From NCBI GenBank assembly GCA_900073065.1, contig FJOG01000027.1, forward strand, positions 423,148-487,147: a DNA stretch of 64,000 nt. The letters run 5' to 3'. The DNA comes from Phialocephala subalpina (taxonomy: Eukaryota; Ascomycota; Leotiomycetes; Helotiales; Mollisiaceae). The position numbers and the translations under genes are program-made. The number at the start of each line of letters is the position of its first letter. The first letter of the stretch is position 1. This document shows positions 12,290 to 24,493 of this stretch, piece by piece. The notes beneath the pieces were generated by a model that was not told the DNA's origin, did no database searches, and saw only the letters and a list, made by a program, of their open reading frames with translations.

Positions 12290-13971
12290 TCAATCTTCAT
12301 GGTCTGATATCTCATCTCTATCCTGAACATCGATCTCCTTCTGATCAACGCGAATGGCGCTCGCCGAGACCACAGCGCAGAAGTACAATCCCTACATCCT
12401 TTAGCGTTTTATCTCTTTACCTCTTGCGTTCTGCACTCACCGCTCCAACAAAAAATGGCAATGCCCACCAAAACTCTGCAAGCTTCAGTGAACTTGCAAA
12501 GATCTGCTGCATGGCTGGATCAAAAATCGCATGTCCGAGACTCTCGAACACAACGATGGCTGCGAAAAAGGTTGCTTTCGTGTCATCTGGTATCCAATAT
12601 GCGACCAAAGATAGCGCTGAGACCCTGCTTCCGAAGCCTGATGCGAAGATGAATACGCCAATAGGTAGAAGCAAGCCGCTCTGAGCAAATCCGATCGCGA
12701 GACAGCCGATGCACATCAACGCTACGCTTGATCTTACAAGGAAAAGGTCGATGACTTGAGGGCGGACATTGCGCTCTTTGCGGATTCGTGCTGAGAGTTG
12801 AGGTATCAGAAACATGAAGAGAAAGATATTGACGACTGCTGTCTCGGTGTAGAAGGCTGCGCCTGTTGAGATTCTGAGTCGGAAACGGACAGATGCGTAT
12901 TGGATCAAGATATTTAGAGTCGTATATCTGAAGATTCCGACGAGGAAAACTGGGACGGCCAAGAGGACATTGCGGTTCGAGAGAGTGGACAGAATGTCTC
13001 GCATGCCAGAGGATTTGGTGGATTCGTCTACCCGGCTGTCCAAAGATGACTTTCGAGTGTTTGGCATCATAGCAAGCAATGTGAGACATGCAATGAGCGA
13101 TGCCACTGCAAGTCCGCATGGGATCCATGGGGTGATCTCGATGGTGATCTCAGCTATGAATGAACCGATGAGCTCTGCAACATAGAACGCCGAGAAGATG
13201 TAATAGAAAGCATGACTTCTGTTTTGTTCGTCAGTCCCATGGTTTTTGAAACGAAGGACTAAACTTGCCTCCTGTCTGATGGTATTGACTCGGCAGCAAG
13301 GGCCCACATGTATGCCGATGCGGCGTTTAGACCGCCTCCGCAGAGCAGCAAGAGGGACGACAACCATACCAGGCGGAGGGGAAATATGCGTGGAAAGGCA
13401 CCTGCCAAGTGAGTTAGTCATCCAGAGTCTATACAGATATGTATATTAGAAGAGATAAACATACAGACGATGAATATCTCGACCAGAGAGAATACCACTC
13501 CCGCTACAGCCAGCCCCATGATCTGCCTCCTCCCATGGCGATCTCCCAGTCTGCCAAAAGGGATAGCAACGAGAAGTACTATATTGATATCAGCAATTAC
13601 TCGATGAATGGCGAAAGGACCAACGTACCAGCGATCATATCAAATGAAGACTTCCAACCTCTGATCGTCGCCAACGGTCTTTGAATCTCGGGAGCTTTGC
13701 ACAGAGTCTCTTGAACGCCGTCCTTTGGAAAGTCGTAGTATCTGAGACATAACGAGTTTTCAAAGAGCTTAATCAGAGGTGCAACCAAGATCATCTCACA
13801 AAATGCAAGTAGGAAATGGACGGCCATGAAATACAGGATGACTCTAGTCAAGGGTGGGGTGGATTTGAGGTTGGCTCCTTGAGCGTCTTCCAGGATGCCA
13901 TCTCGTCCATGGCGCCGACTGAGCAGACGCTCTTGTTCACCAGTTGCATCCTCATCATGGGAGATGTTCAT
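12290..13971 (-). CDS. MFS transporter with a GC-AG intron
   Basis: Integral membrane transporter of the major facilitator superfamily; substrate unknown. Exons on the minus strand are 13971-13629, 13578-13465, 13401-13269, 13218-12441 and 12391-12290 (489 residues). The N-terminus carries a cytosolic EQERLLSRR segment before TM1. MFS motif A appears after TM2 as PFGRLGDRHGRRQ, and TM5-12 are readable. The intron after exon 3 starts with GC (GCAAGT) and ends AAACAG; only this choice keeps the frame into SHAFYYIF. The last exon is short but well supported: using donor GTGAGT at 12440 replaces an abrupt ending with the rest of TM12 and a 19-residue acidic tail. The start ATG at 13971 was chosen over upstream frame because the peptide from there matches the usual family N-terminus. 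Confidence 0.88.
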
Positions 13972-14754
13972 CCTATCGACTTTATCGAAGACTGGTGAAG
14001 GAAGGAAGGAGGACGTCGTGAGGACGGAAGAGGAAAGGTGGGCTCGACTCACCGCTCTGGCAGAATGCGATGCATGTTTTCTCCCAAAACCTCTTCTCCT
14101 TCCGCTCACTCTACGATTCAATATTTTCCAAATGCCTTTCAAGAAGATCTCTATCATCTTCCAATCAAGAGCCACTCCATTCTATATATCCCTGTGTCCA
14201 ATTCAAAGTCCAGAGCATCGCGTTCCTTTCCAAGGTCTAGACGCGTCGTGGATGATCACGTGTCAAGAGATGCAACTGACATCTCAACAGCGAATAAGAC
14301 AGCGGCTTTACTTCACTCAGGCTCAATTATTTTTATGCTATCACTGGTTTCTCTAAGCTCTCCTCTTTTCGTTATCTTTTGTTAGAAGGTCACGTGTCAA
14401 TATCGTGCTTCAAACTCGCCTATTGCCTTCCCCTGTTTCCAGGCCTAAAGCGCTTGCTGCAGAAATATCTGGGGCTTGCAGGACATTTCAAGCCAAGCAA
14501 TGTATACAATGCCGAACTTGGGGAATCGATACTCCTCAAAGAGGTACGCGACGGCAAACCATGCATGTGCAGTTCTAGAATAGGTAGCGATGAATTTCGT
14601 GGATTCAGATCGTTGTCCTGCTGCAGTCGAACAGAGATATCTAGCGAGAAGTGTCTCGACATGCCTCCGGACCAATAAATAAGCACCCACGCCAATATCA
14701 AGATGTCTTTCTCCTGCATTCATTCATACCACATACCCCCCATATCACCCAACA
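13972..14754. promoter_or_regulatory. Divergent intergenic region (MFS / RING gene)
   Basis: The MFS gene (-) and the RING gene (+) diverge from this 783-bp stretch, so both promoters should lie here. Two CACGTG-like or CACGTGTC strings occur (around 14258 and 14391). No other gene is seen. Confidence 0.4.
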
Positions 14755-16013
14755 ATGGCCCAACTCTGGGATCCCCGCACAATCCTTGATCTCCATCCAG
14801 AGCTCAAGGGCTTCAAGTGTGCTGGCACCACTAAAAAAGGCGGTCGCTGCTGCCAGAGCTTCATCTCGAACGTCAACAAAGCGCAAGCAGGCCAGGTGTT
14901 ACGTCAACTCTCTGCGATTAATATTGTGGAGCAAGGTGTTGATGTGGGTTTTCTGGCGCAGTTGAGAAATCTTGCTACGTGCACGCTTTGTCCAAGATGG
15001 CATCATGGCAATGCGGATCAGATCAATAGAACGACAATCAAGTTTCGACAAGCTGTTGAGCGTTATGTGGTGGAATCGAGAGCACAAGGGGGGCAAGTTC
15101 AACGCCAGAATGAAGTACCGGTCGTACAGCAGGGTGAGGCTAGACCTCAAGTGGCTGCTGCTCCCAGAGCGCCACCAGTAAACAGGGTAGGTCCCATTTT
15201 CCCCGAAGAACAGTATCACTAACCATCAAACAACAGCCTGCTCCTCAACCACGACGGAACCATGTCTACGTCGCTCCAGCGCCGCGTCCTCCTGTTGTGC
15301 CCGTTAACCGTCAGCCAGCTCGACCTCAAGCTCCAGCACCTGCACCGCTTCAGCAGCAACCTAATCACAAAGCAAGAGAGCAAGCAGAACTCGAAGAACG
15401 CTTCCTGGCAGCCTTTGGCTGGCCATTCCAACAAGATCCTGCAACGGCTCGTATCCTTCTCGCCCAGCAACAGGCAGCTCAGCAAGAGCTTGAGCGTGGG
15501 TTTGCCAGGATTCGTGCCGAGAGAGAAGTTGCTGGTCTCCAAGCTAGAGTCGCTGCTGCTCAACATCCGGCTGTCAACTTTCCAGTTCCACCTCGTGCTC
15601 CAGCACCAGCACCACGCCCAACTGTGAATGCCCAACAGCTTCCACCTCGAGCTCCACGTCCTTATGGCCCTCCAGCACCCGCCGTTCAAGCTCGAGCTCT
15701 GCGTCCCTACGGCCCAGCTATCGTCCCACAGCGCATCGTGCATCGCCGACCCATTGACGAAGAATGCTTTGTGTGCATGGAGGCCATCAATAGTCCCCAG
15801 GACGCTGTCTGGTGTAAGGGCGAGTGCGGGAAAAATTTGCATCTTGTGTGTTTTGCTCAGTGGGCGAGAGGGAAGATGCAAGGTGAGGTTAAGTGCGGTC
15901 ATTGGTAAGCAAAATGTCTCCCATTCGTCTAGATTGTTCGGGTGGCGAGTAGTACATTGTTTGCTAACTGATACATGTTATGCGGTAGTCGTGCTCCTTG
16001 GGTTTGGGATTAA
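14755..16013 (+). CDS. RING-type zinc-finger protein with Pro/Ala-rich middle
   Basis: Probable E3 ubiquitin ligase by family logic; target unknown. Exons are 14755-15186, 15237-15904 and 15989-16013 (374 residues). The N-terminal ~100 residues contain a cysteine set (CAGTTKKGGRCC ... CTLC) of a kind seen in fungal RING-like proteins. Residues ~110-300 are low-complexity Pro, Ala, Gln and Arg with an EL/QQ-rich helix in the middle. The C-terminal RING runs from about residue 321: CFVC, then WCKGECGKNLHLVCF, then CGHCR. The final Cys and the CRAPW ending are only produced by splicing to a 25-nt last exon. Reading through the donor instead ends the protein at CGHW, which lacks the last zinc ligand. 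That recovery of the ligand is the main support for the third exon. Confidence 0.82.
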
Positions 16014-16978
16014 GGGCTCAGCATGACGCAGTGCTTAACGATCGATGCAACGATAGTTCCGGACAGCAAGGTTTTGACGATGACAAAGAAGACTGTAAAA
16101 TGGGTCAGGCTGAGGTATGAGCTCGGGTTGTTTTCCCTTTGCGATTGCTGACGCTGTCTCGGATGCATTATGGATGAGGCTTCTTGTCATGACAAGAGTG
16201 AAGGCTCAAGGATGAGCTTGTTCAGAGGTACAATATCTCGAGGATCTTGCAAGTGTTAGGCTCTGGGAAGTACTTCGTTGGTACCGCACATTGGTTGTTC
16301 ATGACAATCTGAATATAATTTGAAATTTACGAGTTGTCCTGTCAGCGGAGGCACTCCCAACCGCTTTCCACTTGATGAAGGCACCATGATTACTCCAGTG
16401 ACTGGAAATATTGTTTTATGCTTTGGAACTTTCCATTGATTTATACTGCGGTCTATCATTACCACAAGGAGAAGCTCTCACTTGGTTTAGGCTAAATCGA
16501 GGAGGTTCAAGGACCCCGCGGCGGGGTTCTCGAAATCTCCACAAAGGTCACGATGATCATATCTCGCATCCTCGGACCGCAAGTTTATGAGTGTGGATTC
16601 GGGATTCGGGTGGCCGCAGTCATGGTTCCGAGGCGGGGTTGTCATTGATGGATGCATTCAGGAGACCCAGGGGCCGAGAAGGGAAGATTTTCCGTACCGG
16701 TTGTTCCTGAAGATCAGTCGCTTCGATCTTAATTCTTCTCCTCTCATGCCTGCATTTCTCTGTAAATTCTATGTCGCCATTGGTGGTTTTTCCATTGCTG
16801 ATTTCTGTTGACTTGAGTTCGAGAGCGGATGAGAGTAGTTCTCCACCACACTGCACAGCAGTCTCCGTGAATATGACCTGATGCGCATTCAAGCTCCTCT
16901 CATATAAGAGAGGTATCTGGCCTAGACCTCTCATTTTTGCGATTTATTACTTTATTGTTACCAATCTGCACAGTCAAG
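16014..16978. other. Intergenic region with GH30 promoter
   Basis: No gene seen. A TATA-like CATATAAG lies at about 16901-16908, some 75 nt before the GH30 start codon, which suits a fungal core promoter. Confidence 0.4.
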
Positions 16979-18651
16979 ATGCATCTCCTCACAGCAATCA
17001 CGACGCTTCTAGCAAGTGCTTACCTCGCAGCATCCCAAACGACAATAACCATCACCCCCTCCCTCCCACTCCAACAAATAGACGGCTTCGGTGTCTCCCA
17101 AGCCTTTGGCCGCGCCTCACAATTCCAAGCGCTCCCTCTCCCCGCCCGCCAACTCTCCCTTGACTACCTCTTCAACACCAGCACTGGCGCCGGACTCACC
17201 ATAATCCGCAACCGCATCGGTTCCGGGGGCTCAGGAGACAGTATCCTCCCCACCTCTCCAGGGACCAATACTTCAACCCCCTCTTATGTCTGGGATGGCT
17301 CTGATGCCGGCCAAGTCTGGTTCAGTCAGGAGGCGATGAGTTATGGAGTCAAAACGATCTATGCAGATGCGTGGAGTGCGCCTGGATTTATGAAGACAAC
17401 TGGGACAGATGCCAATGGTGGTTATCTTTGCGGTGTGACGGGCGAGAGTTGTACTTATGACTGGAGGGTGGCATATGCGAATTTTTTGGTGCAGTATGTG
17501 AAGTTTTATGCTAGTGCTGGGATTCCGGTTACGCATTTGGGGTTCTTGAATGAGCCTGACTTGGTGTGAGTCTTTTCCCCGATCTCTTCCCTTCGAGGAG
17601 GTAGATGCTGAAACAGCATAGAACGTCTTACTCCTCAATGCAATCAGATGGCACCCAAGCAGCATCGTTCATCCCCTTCCTCTCGGCCGCCCTCAAATCC
17701 TCCGGCTACAGCAACGTCTCCCTCACTTGCTGCGACGCCGAAGGCTGGTCCTCCCAAGCAACCATGACCGCTGCCCTCGTCTCCGCAGGCATGGAATCCT
17801 ACCTCTCCGTAATAACTTCCCACATGTACACATCAAATCCCACCACCCCGATGGCCACTTCCCTCAAAACCTGGCAATCCGAAGGCGCAGACCTAAGTGA
17901 CGCCTTTTGCACCACTTGGTACTCCAGCGGCGGCGCATGTGAGGGGTTGACTTGGGCGAGTAAGATTTCGACGGGGATCGTGAATGCGAATTTGAGCGCG
18001 TATTTGTATTGGGAAGGCGTAGAGCCAAACGCCACAACAAGCAGCAGTCATTTAATCGATACGGATGGAACGAATGTTACTCCCAGTGGGAGGTTGTGGG
18101 CGTTTGCGATGTGGAGTCGGTGGGTTAGGCCTGGGGCGAGGAGATTGACGAGTAGTGGTACGGTGACGGGTGTTGCTTTTGGGGCGTTCAAGAACGTGGA
18201 CGGAAGTGTGGCTGTTGTTTTCACCAATACAGCTAGCACAGCTCAGAGCGTATCAGTTGCATTCAGTGGTTTTGCAGCGACGAGTGCGAGTGCGTGGTTA
18301 ACGGATAACACGCATACCATGTACTCTACCACAGCGACTGTCTCGGGAGGATCTGTCAGCCTCTCCATCCCAGCCTATTCAGTCGTCACAGTACAGATAA
18401 ATGGGAACGTTGTAGCCGTCAGCAGCTCTAACAGTGTGTCGTCCAGTACGAGTTCTGTCTCGAAGACTTCTTCAGTTGGTGGGACGACTGTGAGCAGTTT
18501 GTCTATCACAGCAACGACGACTGAAGTTGCTGCAACAGGGACTCAGAGTGAATGGGGTCAATGCGGGGGAAGTGGATGGAATGGACCGACTGCTTGTGTT
18601 TCGCCGTATGCTTGCTCGACGCAGAATGCGTATTATGCGCAGTGCTTGTGA
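16979..18651 (+). CDS. Secreted GH30 glycoside hydrolase (xylanase-like) with CBM1
   Basis: Predicted secreted enzyme acting on plant cell-wall polysaccharide. The catalytic domain most resembles GH30 subfamily 7 (fungal glucuronoxylanase/xylanase); other GH30 activities cannot be excluded. Exons are 16979-17565 and 17622-18651 (538 residues). The signal peptide is [20 protein letters not shown]. Key positions are the general acid/base Glu in LNEPDL (about residue 192) and the likely nucleophile Glu in WQSEGADL (about residue 283). After a beta-sandwich region comes a Ser/Thr linker and a C-terminal cellulose-binding module (WGQCGG ... AYYAQCL) with its aromatic and cysteine pattern intact. 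The intron borders were set so that NEPDLVTSYSSM is continuous. A TATA-like element lies 75 nt upstream. Confidence 0.93.
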
Positions 18652-18910
18652 GGTAGCTCGAGGCAGGAGACTGTAAGATCTTACATATAAATTTTGGAAA
18701 GCAGGAATTGAATGAGAGAGATCAAAAATTATCAAGGCAGGAAGAGTACATAACTTTGAGCCCCAACATAACTCAGAAACTCTCGAATCTTCTCTACTAC
18801 GGGGTTCCTCCAACTCCCATCCGAACAGATGTATCAACTCAGAACCGACAAAAGCAGCACCGATTTACTCCAAACCCCCCATCTCCAGCCAAAAAAGCTG
18901 AAACAGGCAT

Positions 18911-20239
18911 TCAAGCAGCATTATTCCCATTCATCTCTATATCCTTCTTGAAATGTCTAGCATGGAAATCCTTCGCTATCCCGCTGACGCCTCCATTCCC
19001 AGAGTCCGGAATGGGGTGGGCATGTCGGGTTTCGTATCCCGTTCCCGCGCCTGTAGCTGTCATCTGCCGCTCAATAGGTCCACCTGAGATGTCTGTCAGC
19101 CGCGGAATCGCTCATGGATGGAAAATGCTTGAGAACTCACCCTGTTCATAAACAGCAGTATCCATCGGCAAAGTATCAAAATGGATCTGCACCTCCTCCC
19201 CTCCCGCAAGGAATAAATACCAATACACAACACCCGTAAATAATCCACCTCCCACAATATTCCCAAGCAAACTAGGAATCATACTCTTCCAGATGTAGTA
19301 ACCGACAGTGAGAGGTTTCGGGGCGCCGAGGAAGATTGCCAATGGGATGAAATACATGTTTGCGATTACGTGATCGGTACCGAGACCGACGAAGCACATT
19401 ACTGGGAACCAGATTGAGACGATTTTCGAGATGACTTCGCGGGAGGAGAGGGCGAGGAATACGGCCATGCAGACGAGCCAGTTGCCTAGAAGAATTGTTA
19501 GCAGGTTGAATAAAAAATAAAAAAAGGGGCAGAGCCGAAGCGAGGCTCGAAGGCGAGGGAGTGAATTGGGAAGAAGTTCTGATCAAAGATGGCCGGAACG
19601 CGTCGAATCACTGGCTCCGGTATCGGGTAACCGAGGACGTGAATATGACGAAAAGGGGTATGAATGGTAGATCGGACTTACAGAGTATGCCTTTCAGGAA
19701 GATTTGGTGCCATTCAGGAGTGACGCATTTGGTCTTTGCGAATGCCAGTGCTTCTTCTTTGTACGCGCCTGTTTCGAAAGTACCGCCATCTATTGCTTTT
19801 GATCAGTACTCATCTAGAAAAAGAAAGGATTATAGAGATACTTACATCCTGTGAGCACAGCCATGAAGAACAGAGCGCCTGCCAAGTTGCCGAAAAAGCT
19901 CACGAACCAGGTCTTCAGGAGGTCGAGGAAGCTGCATCGCCGATGCAGGAGTGCAACGACCGAGTACATGCAGTAGGATGTGAACAGGTCTGCTCCTGTC
20001 AAGACGACCATGATCAAGCCAACTGGGAAGACCATGGCGGAGATGGTACGGATGAGACCTGGTGCATTGGTTTGGAACCATGGAGAAGCGTTCGTAGATA
20101 ACGCCAGAGCACAACCAAATGAAATGAGAGCTCCTCCCATGAAAGAGTTGATGAACATCTTGTCAATTCTCATTCTAGCCTTCTTGGCCCCAATTCGAGA
20201 GACGAGCTCAGTCGTCTGAGCGGGGGTGAACGCGTCCAT
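18911..20239 (-). CDS. Formate/nitrite transporter (FNT family)
   Basis: Six-helix pentameric channel/transporter for small monovalent anions. Fungal members include the nitrite transporter NitA, so nitrite or formate uptake at the plasma membrane is likely. Exons on the minus strand are 20239-19846, 19789-19682, 19485-19141 and 19083-18911 (339 residues). Typical FNT segments are seen: the first half-helix region with GADLFTS, the LTGYGG turn formed across the first splice, and CNWLVCMAVF formed across the second. The C-terminal tail is polar with GTGYETRHAHPIPDSG. One intron (196 nt) is much longer than the others. No nitrate-assimilation neighbour is present in the window. Confidence 0.92.
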
Positions 20240-20290
20240 GATGGCTCAAGCAAGAAATTCAGACGATTGAATCAAAAGACAAGTCGACAG

Positions 20291-21325
20291 TCAAAACGTG
20301 AAATGTCGGTAAGGTTGGAGAGATCGCAGCCAAGATAAACCAAGAGATTTAAAAACGTGGGCCAAAGCTAGTGATATACTTATGTAGCGAAGCTTGAAGT
20401 GAATGGACGAAGGCACCCATGCTCCGCAGCAAGTAAGCTGATGGATTTCACTCGGCAACCCTGCTGGTGCTTTTGACCACCCACTCGGGAGGACGGTGCC
20501 AATAACCTCGTTTGGCATCAACCCCATGCTTCTATGTGCGGAGAAACCTTGTAGTTCGTCGAATCTGGGGACACTTGAATCACTTTTGGAAGTAACACCG
20601 AGATCTGCTATGATAGTTCGCCATTGTTTCGGTGATATGTCGGAAACAACCCATGATGTCGAGATTGATAGATAGAGAAACAAGAGATTGGAGGTATATT
20701 TGCATCTCTGGTCGATGCGGGGTAAGAACTTGGGAAAGTGCTTATCAGGAAAGTCTTGAACTATTGTTCTATATGCATCAAAGTGAAGCGGATTGGACGA
20801 GAGACGCGAATGAAAGCTTGTGATGAAGTTGGAGGCTGACATGCATCGGCAAGGAAGCATCGTTCCAACGATCTTTATGCCAGGCTGCTGATATCCAACT
20901 TTGGAGCTGCGAGATTGAGGCCCAGACTTCCAGATTTGTAGTCTCAGGGGAACATCCGAATGGATCGGCGCTTCGCGAAGACTTATAGATAGATTTTTCC
21001 CAGATTGGAAAGTCGATATGTTCTTGACGAGGTTGGGCCGTTGAACACCTGTGATGGCTGTGAGGGCGCTTCCAGCGTGGTCCGCTGCCCATGGAACACC
21101 ACACCGTTGTTGCGGGGACCCCACGGGGTACAGCGGTGTGCTGATTGTGGCTTTGTCGAGGTCAACGGCGTTGAGCCGTTGAGAAACTTGAAGAACGTCG
21201 TCAAGAAGGCGGCATCTGCGGAAGGCTTGAGGCTTGTGCCACGAAGCTTCTCCTGCAGTGCTTGGCTGCCTCGGTGTCTTGGTGATGCGTGCAAGCCCAA
21301 TTGGTGTTCTCATTGTCAGCCACAT
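20291..21325 (-). CDS. Hypothetical open frame, doubtful
   Basis: A minus-strand frame stays open for about 400 codons, but the first ATG near 21325 leaves roughly 345. The composition is Ser-, Leu- and Pro-rich and I recognise no domain. The frame ends only 51 bp before the FNT start codon, so it would occupy that gene's promoter. It may be a lineage-specific gene, a relic or chance; I lean to chance or relic. Confidence 0.2.
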   Translation of the reverse strand: MWLTMRTPIGLARITKTPRQPSTAGEASWHKPQAFRRCRLLDDVLQVSQRLNAVDLDKATISTPLYPVGSPQQRCGVPWAADHAGSALTAITGVQRPNLVKNISTFQSGKNLSISLREAPIHSDVPLRLQIWKSGPQSRSSKVGYQQPGIKIVGTMLPCRCMSASNFITSFHSRLSSNPLHFDAYRTIVQDFPDKHFPKFLPRIDQRCKYTSNLLFLYLSISTSWVVSDISPKQWRTIIADLGVTSKSDSSVPRFDELQGFSAHRSMGLMPNEVIGTVLPSGWSKAPAGLPSEIHQLTCCGAWVPSSIHFKLRYISISLALAHVFKSLGLSWLRSLQPYRHFTF

Positions 21326-23753
21326 CCATTGAGATGAGGGGCCGAGAACTTGGCGATATATTTTCGGCCGATGCTGACAGAAGTGATCAAAGGATTGAAA
21401 CGAAGTTAGAGTATTCGTATCGTTGAACAAAATTGTAAGAATAATGAAAGTAGTGGTGGGTGGTGTTTTGGAAAGGAGGGAGCCTAAGTGCGACAACGAG
21501 TGAGACTTGCATAATTTTATGCGATTCTATCCTTAAATCGCAGGCACGGCCCTCCGTACTCCTGCAAGTCAGCCAACTCTCTTCCAAAACAAGATGCCTT
21601 CATCCGCTCCTCCTCTACAGCACAAATCTTCGAAGTACAAAGCCTCTTCGTCAACATCATCCATGGTGCGTGCAACTGCAGCAAGATGGGTGGCTTTGCG
21701 CTCCTGATGGTCTGTCTGCTCGACAGCTCACTCCAGCATCCTGCATTGACATCTACAGAAGCTGGTTGAGGCACTACCTCATGTCTGGCAGATCGCGAGT
21801 TCCCCTTGGGTTGTGCAATGACCGCGTCTGCGAATAAGTGAGTCTTTCTGGCGACTCTCAAAGACATGCTAGGAGCGTGGAAGGATATTCGAGCTACCAA
21901 GCAGACGTAACACGAACACACAGTCCTACGTTCAGCTTTTCAACTCACACCTCTCGATTCAACGACAAAAATCTCCTGGGGAAAGCCTTTGTTGGCGAAG
22001 ATGCAGTCTCGTTGCTCCAATACCGCCTGTCCTAAGGCATCTGCCAATGTTTCTTCCAGCTGAGCAGTCACATCAAAGAGTCGTCCTTTCGCGAACTCGT
22101 AGTACCACAAAACAGTAGACGACACACGTGGCAGACACATCTCAGGACGGGGTTGCTTGATTGTTGTTTGTCGATATTCCACATCTGCAGGAAGCATCCA
22201 GAGCGATCTCCATCCACGAGTTAGCGTCAAGACTATTGCGACTGCTACGGTCCAACACCCCGGATCCTCACTTCAATCACTGGACAGACAGATGACAGAC
22301 AACCCATGGACCGAGAAATTCCAGATTAGGAGAAGGCGGTCCGAGATGCATACATACAAACGAGAGGAGATCTCCTAGTTTTCGGACTATCTCGGTTACT
22401 TTAAGGGTACCTCTCTCGGGTCGGTGAGAGACCTCCCTCGTATCTCAGGGGAAGCGATATTCTTCGACTACTTCTGGGGATAACATATCTTTGGAGACCC
22501 GGACAACATGCACCAATTGCATATCCCATACTAGGACCTGTCTCGCATAAGTCAGGGAAAAGCTAAGTTCCCAAAGGGTTGTCTTGCGTAGCACAAGCAA
22601 TGATGCCATGCCAAGATGCAGCTTGAATACCTCAACTGTTTCAAGTAAGGCTTTGAGTTACTTCATTATTACAAGTCTGAAAGTTCTTTTGCTCCCTTTT
22701 CACCACTCGACCCAAGTGGATCAATTGCTCTTCTATTGCAGTACTGCATACCTGCGTTGAACATAAGTCTCGAACTCGAGATAGCTTCGGCATGTGAGGA
22801 GCACGAGAAAACCAGTGTTTGAATATGCTGCCCAAAGCCTTTCCTCTCCTCTTCAACCTCTGGGCTTCTGATTGAGTAGAGGCAACTTTTGTCTCTGATC
22901 TTTGGCACTCTTGCAAGAACGTTTATCTGAGGACTATCATCAGACAAATTGATGCTGCTGCTTCTTTTCCCAAAATGCTAACTCCGCATCCCCTTGGACG
23001 TTGCCGAAATCCTTCAGCAGAGATATTTTCAAGTACGCCTGCGATTCCATGTCGTTTGGGGGGCATGTTAACTCTGAAATCGATCGCTGCGGAGGCACTG
23101 CATACGGCCAAGATATTAAATTCTCAAATACTGTCGCTTGAACCTCGCTAGATCTCGAGATGGCCGGTCATATGCAGGGAATCGTCTGTTTTTATCGTGT
23201 TTCCATGCAGTAACCTCAACTCTGCACCCCTTGAACACCTTCGCTTATAGCGGATGAATCAAGATACGTGAATGGAGGCCTGTATCGAGTCACCGAATAC
23301 TTGGGTCAGGCTCGTCAGCGCACGCATCAGCTTCTCCGTATTGCCGACATTCACTTGAAAGAGATACCGAGATTGTAGGGAGAAGGGTGCTTTCAATTGT
23401 TTCGGGTTCATCCAAAGTCAAAAGACCCAAGACATGGCAGATCATTGGGTACCGAGATTTATATTGCGGCGAAGTCTGAGAACATTTGCCCAAAGATCTC
23501 GGAACCATAGCCTCGCCGTGCCCTGCGCAGTGGAGTGGAGTGGAGCGAGGGGTATCGATCATCGTCGTTGTCAACTAGCTCGGCGTAACGCGACTTTGTA
23601 TCTTGACGTTGGTTCCCTCTCTTGACAACACTTCGGCTGGCGACAACAGAGATCGAACGACAGCAACTCCATCTACACCCCTCTACGTTCACATATCCTC
23701 TACAGATACACAATACAGACTTCCTCCTCGCTAGAATTTCCGCACCAAGAACA
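21326..23753. other. Intergenic, one possible coding remnant
   Basis: Mostly no gene. On the minus strand, about 22270-21945 encodes a peptide that looks natural (contains WTVAVAIVLTLTRGWRSLWM and LVEETLADALGQ-like helical text). It ends at a GTGTGAG donor-like site near 21944. No ATG or matching downstream exon could be fixed, and the family is unknown. The last 300 bp should hold the promoter of the gene at 23754. Confidence 0.25.
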
Positions 23754-24493
23754 ATGGCGTCCCAGCAATCGTTCCTGATAGTTATACAACTCCTGCTCCG
23801 CGCCGCCAGCATCGCGCTGTCCGTCGCCGCCATCGGTGTCGGTCTCTCCGTTTCTGCCCAGAGTTCGATTCCCTGGATCATGGTCTTTGTCGCTGTAAGT
23901 GGCTCTCCTCTCCTCTCCTCCAATCCACTCTTATCCGCTCTCATCCACTCTCCTGTTCTCCGTGGAGCCCTTTCAAATTGTCCCCAGCCTCACGGAACAT
24001 TCGAAATGCCGTTTCCAGACTTTCAAGATCCATAGCTAATCATACAACTCCACAGGCTTCCGTCGCCCTTCTCACTTCCTCCATCGAGTTCCGGCCCCAC
24101 CTCCTCCAGTCCTGCCGTTTCCCCCGCTCCTCCCGTCTTCCTCCCTGGGTCTTCATCATCACGGGCATCACCGCCATCGGGCTCGTCGTCTACGTTGTCT
24201 GGGGACTAGTCAATTATCAAGGTAGTGGCGGAAAGTGGGAGAATGAGAAGGTTGCAGAGGTCTGGGTCCTGGTTGCGCTCGGGTAAGCTTTTCTACACTT
24301 CGAACATGGATTTTTGAATGTCCCTGGTGTCTGGGGACATTCAGCTCAAGGTTCCAAGGCTGATTTGAGATTTTGCCACAGAATCATACACCTCTTCTGC
24401 GTCCTGTTCGACTATTTCGAGTGCTGCGTGTTGCGGGAGCGGCAGCAGGAGATTCGTCGGAGAGAGGAGGAGGAGCGGGACTTCTGGTTGTGA
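23754..24493 (+). CDS. Small four-helix membrane protein, unknown function
   Basis: Exons are 23754-23894, 24056-24282 and 24382-24493 (159 residues). Four hydrophobic segments are visible: near residues 8-33 (LIVIQLLLRAASIALSVAAIG), 40-58 (across the first splice), about 83-105 (WVFIITGITAIGLVVYVVWG) and about 120-140 (across the second splice, VWVLVALGIIHLFCVLF). The C-terminus is a highly charged Arg/Glu helix (RQQEIRRREEEERD). The topology is like small MARVEL-type or other tetra-spanning fungal proteins, but I cannot assign a family. The last intron contains a 10-bp perfect inverted repeat (24315-24324 / 24334-24343). Confidence 0.75.

Noticed and set aside
21005..21337. Cysteine-rich plus-strand frame that could pass for a zinc-binding protein
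   Set aside because: Cysteine spacing fits no known finger, there is no promoter or splice context, and it overlaps another open frame on the other strand.
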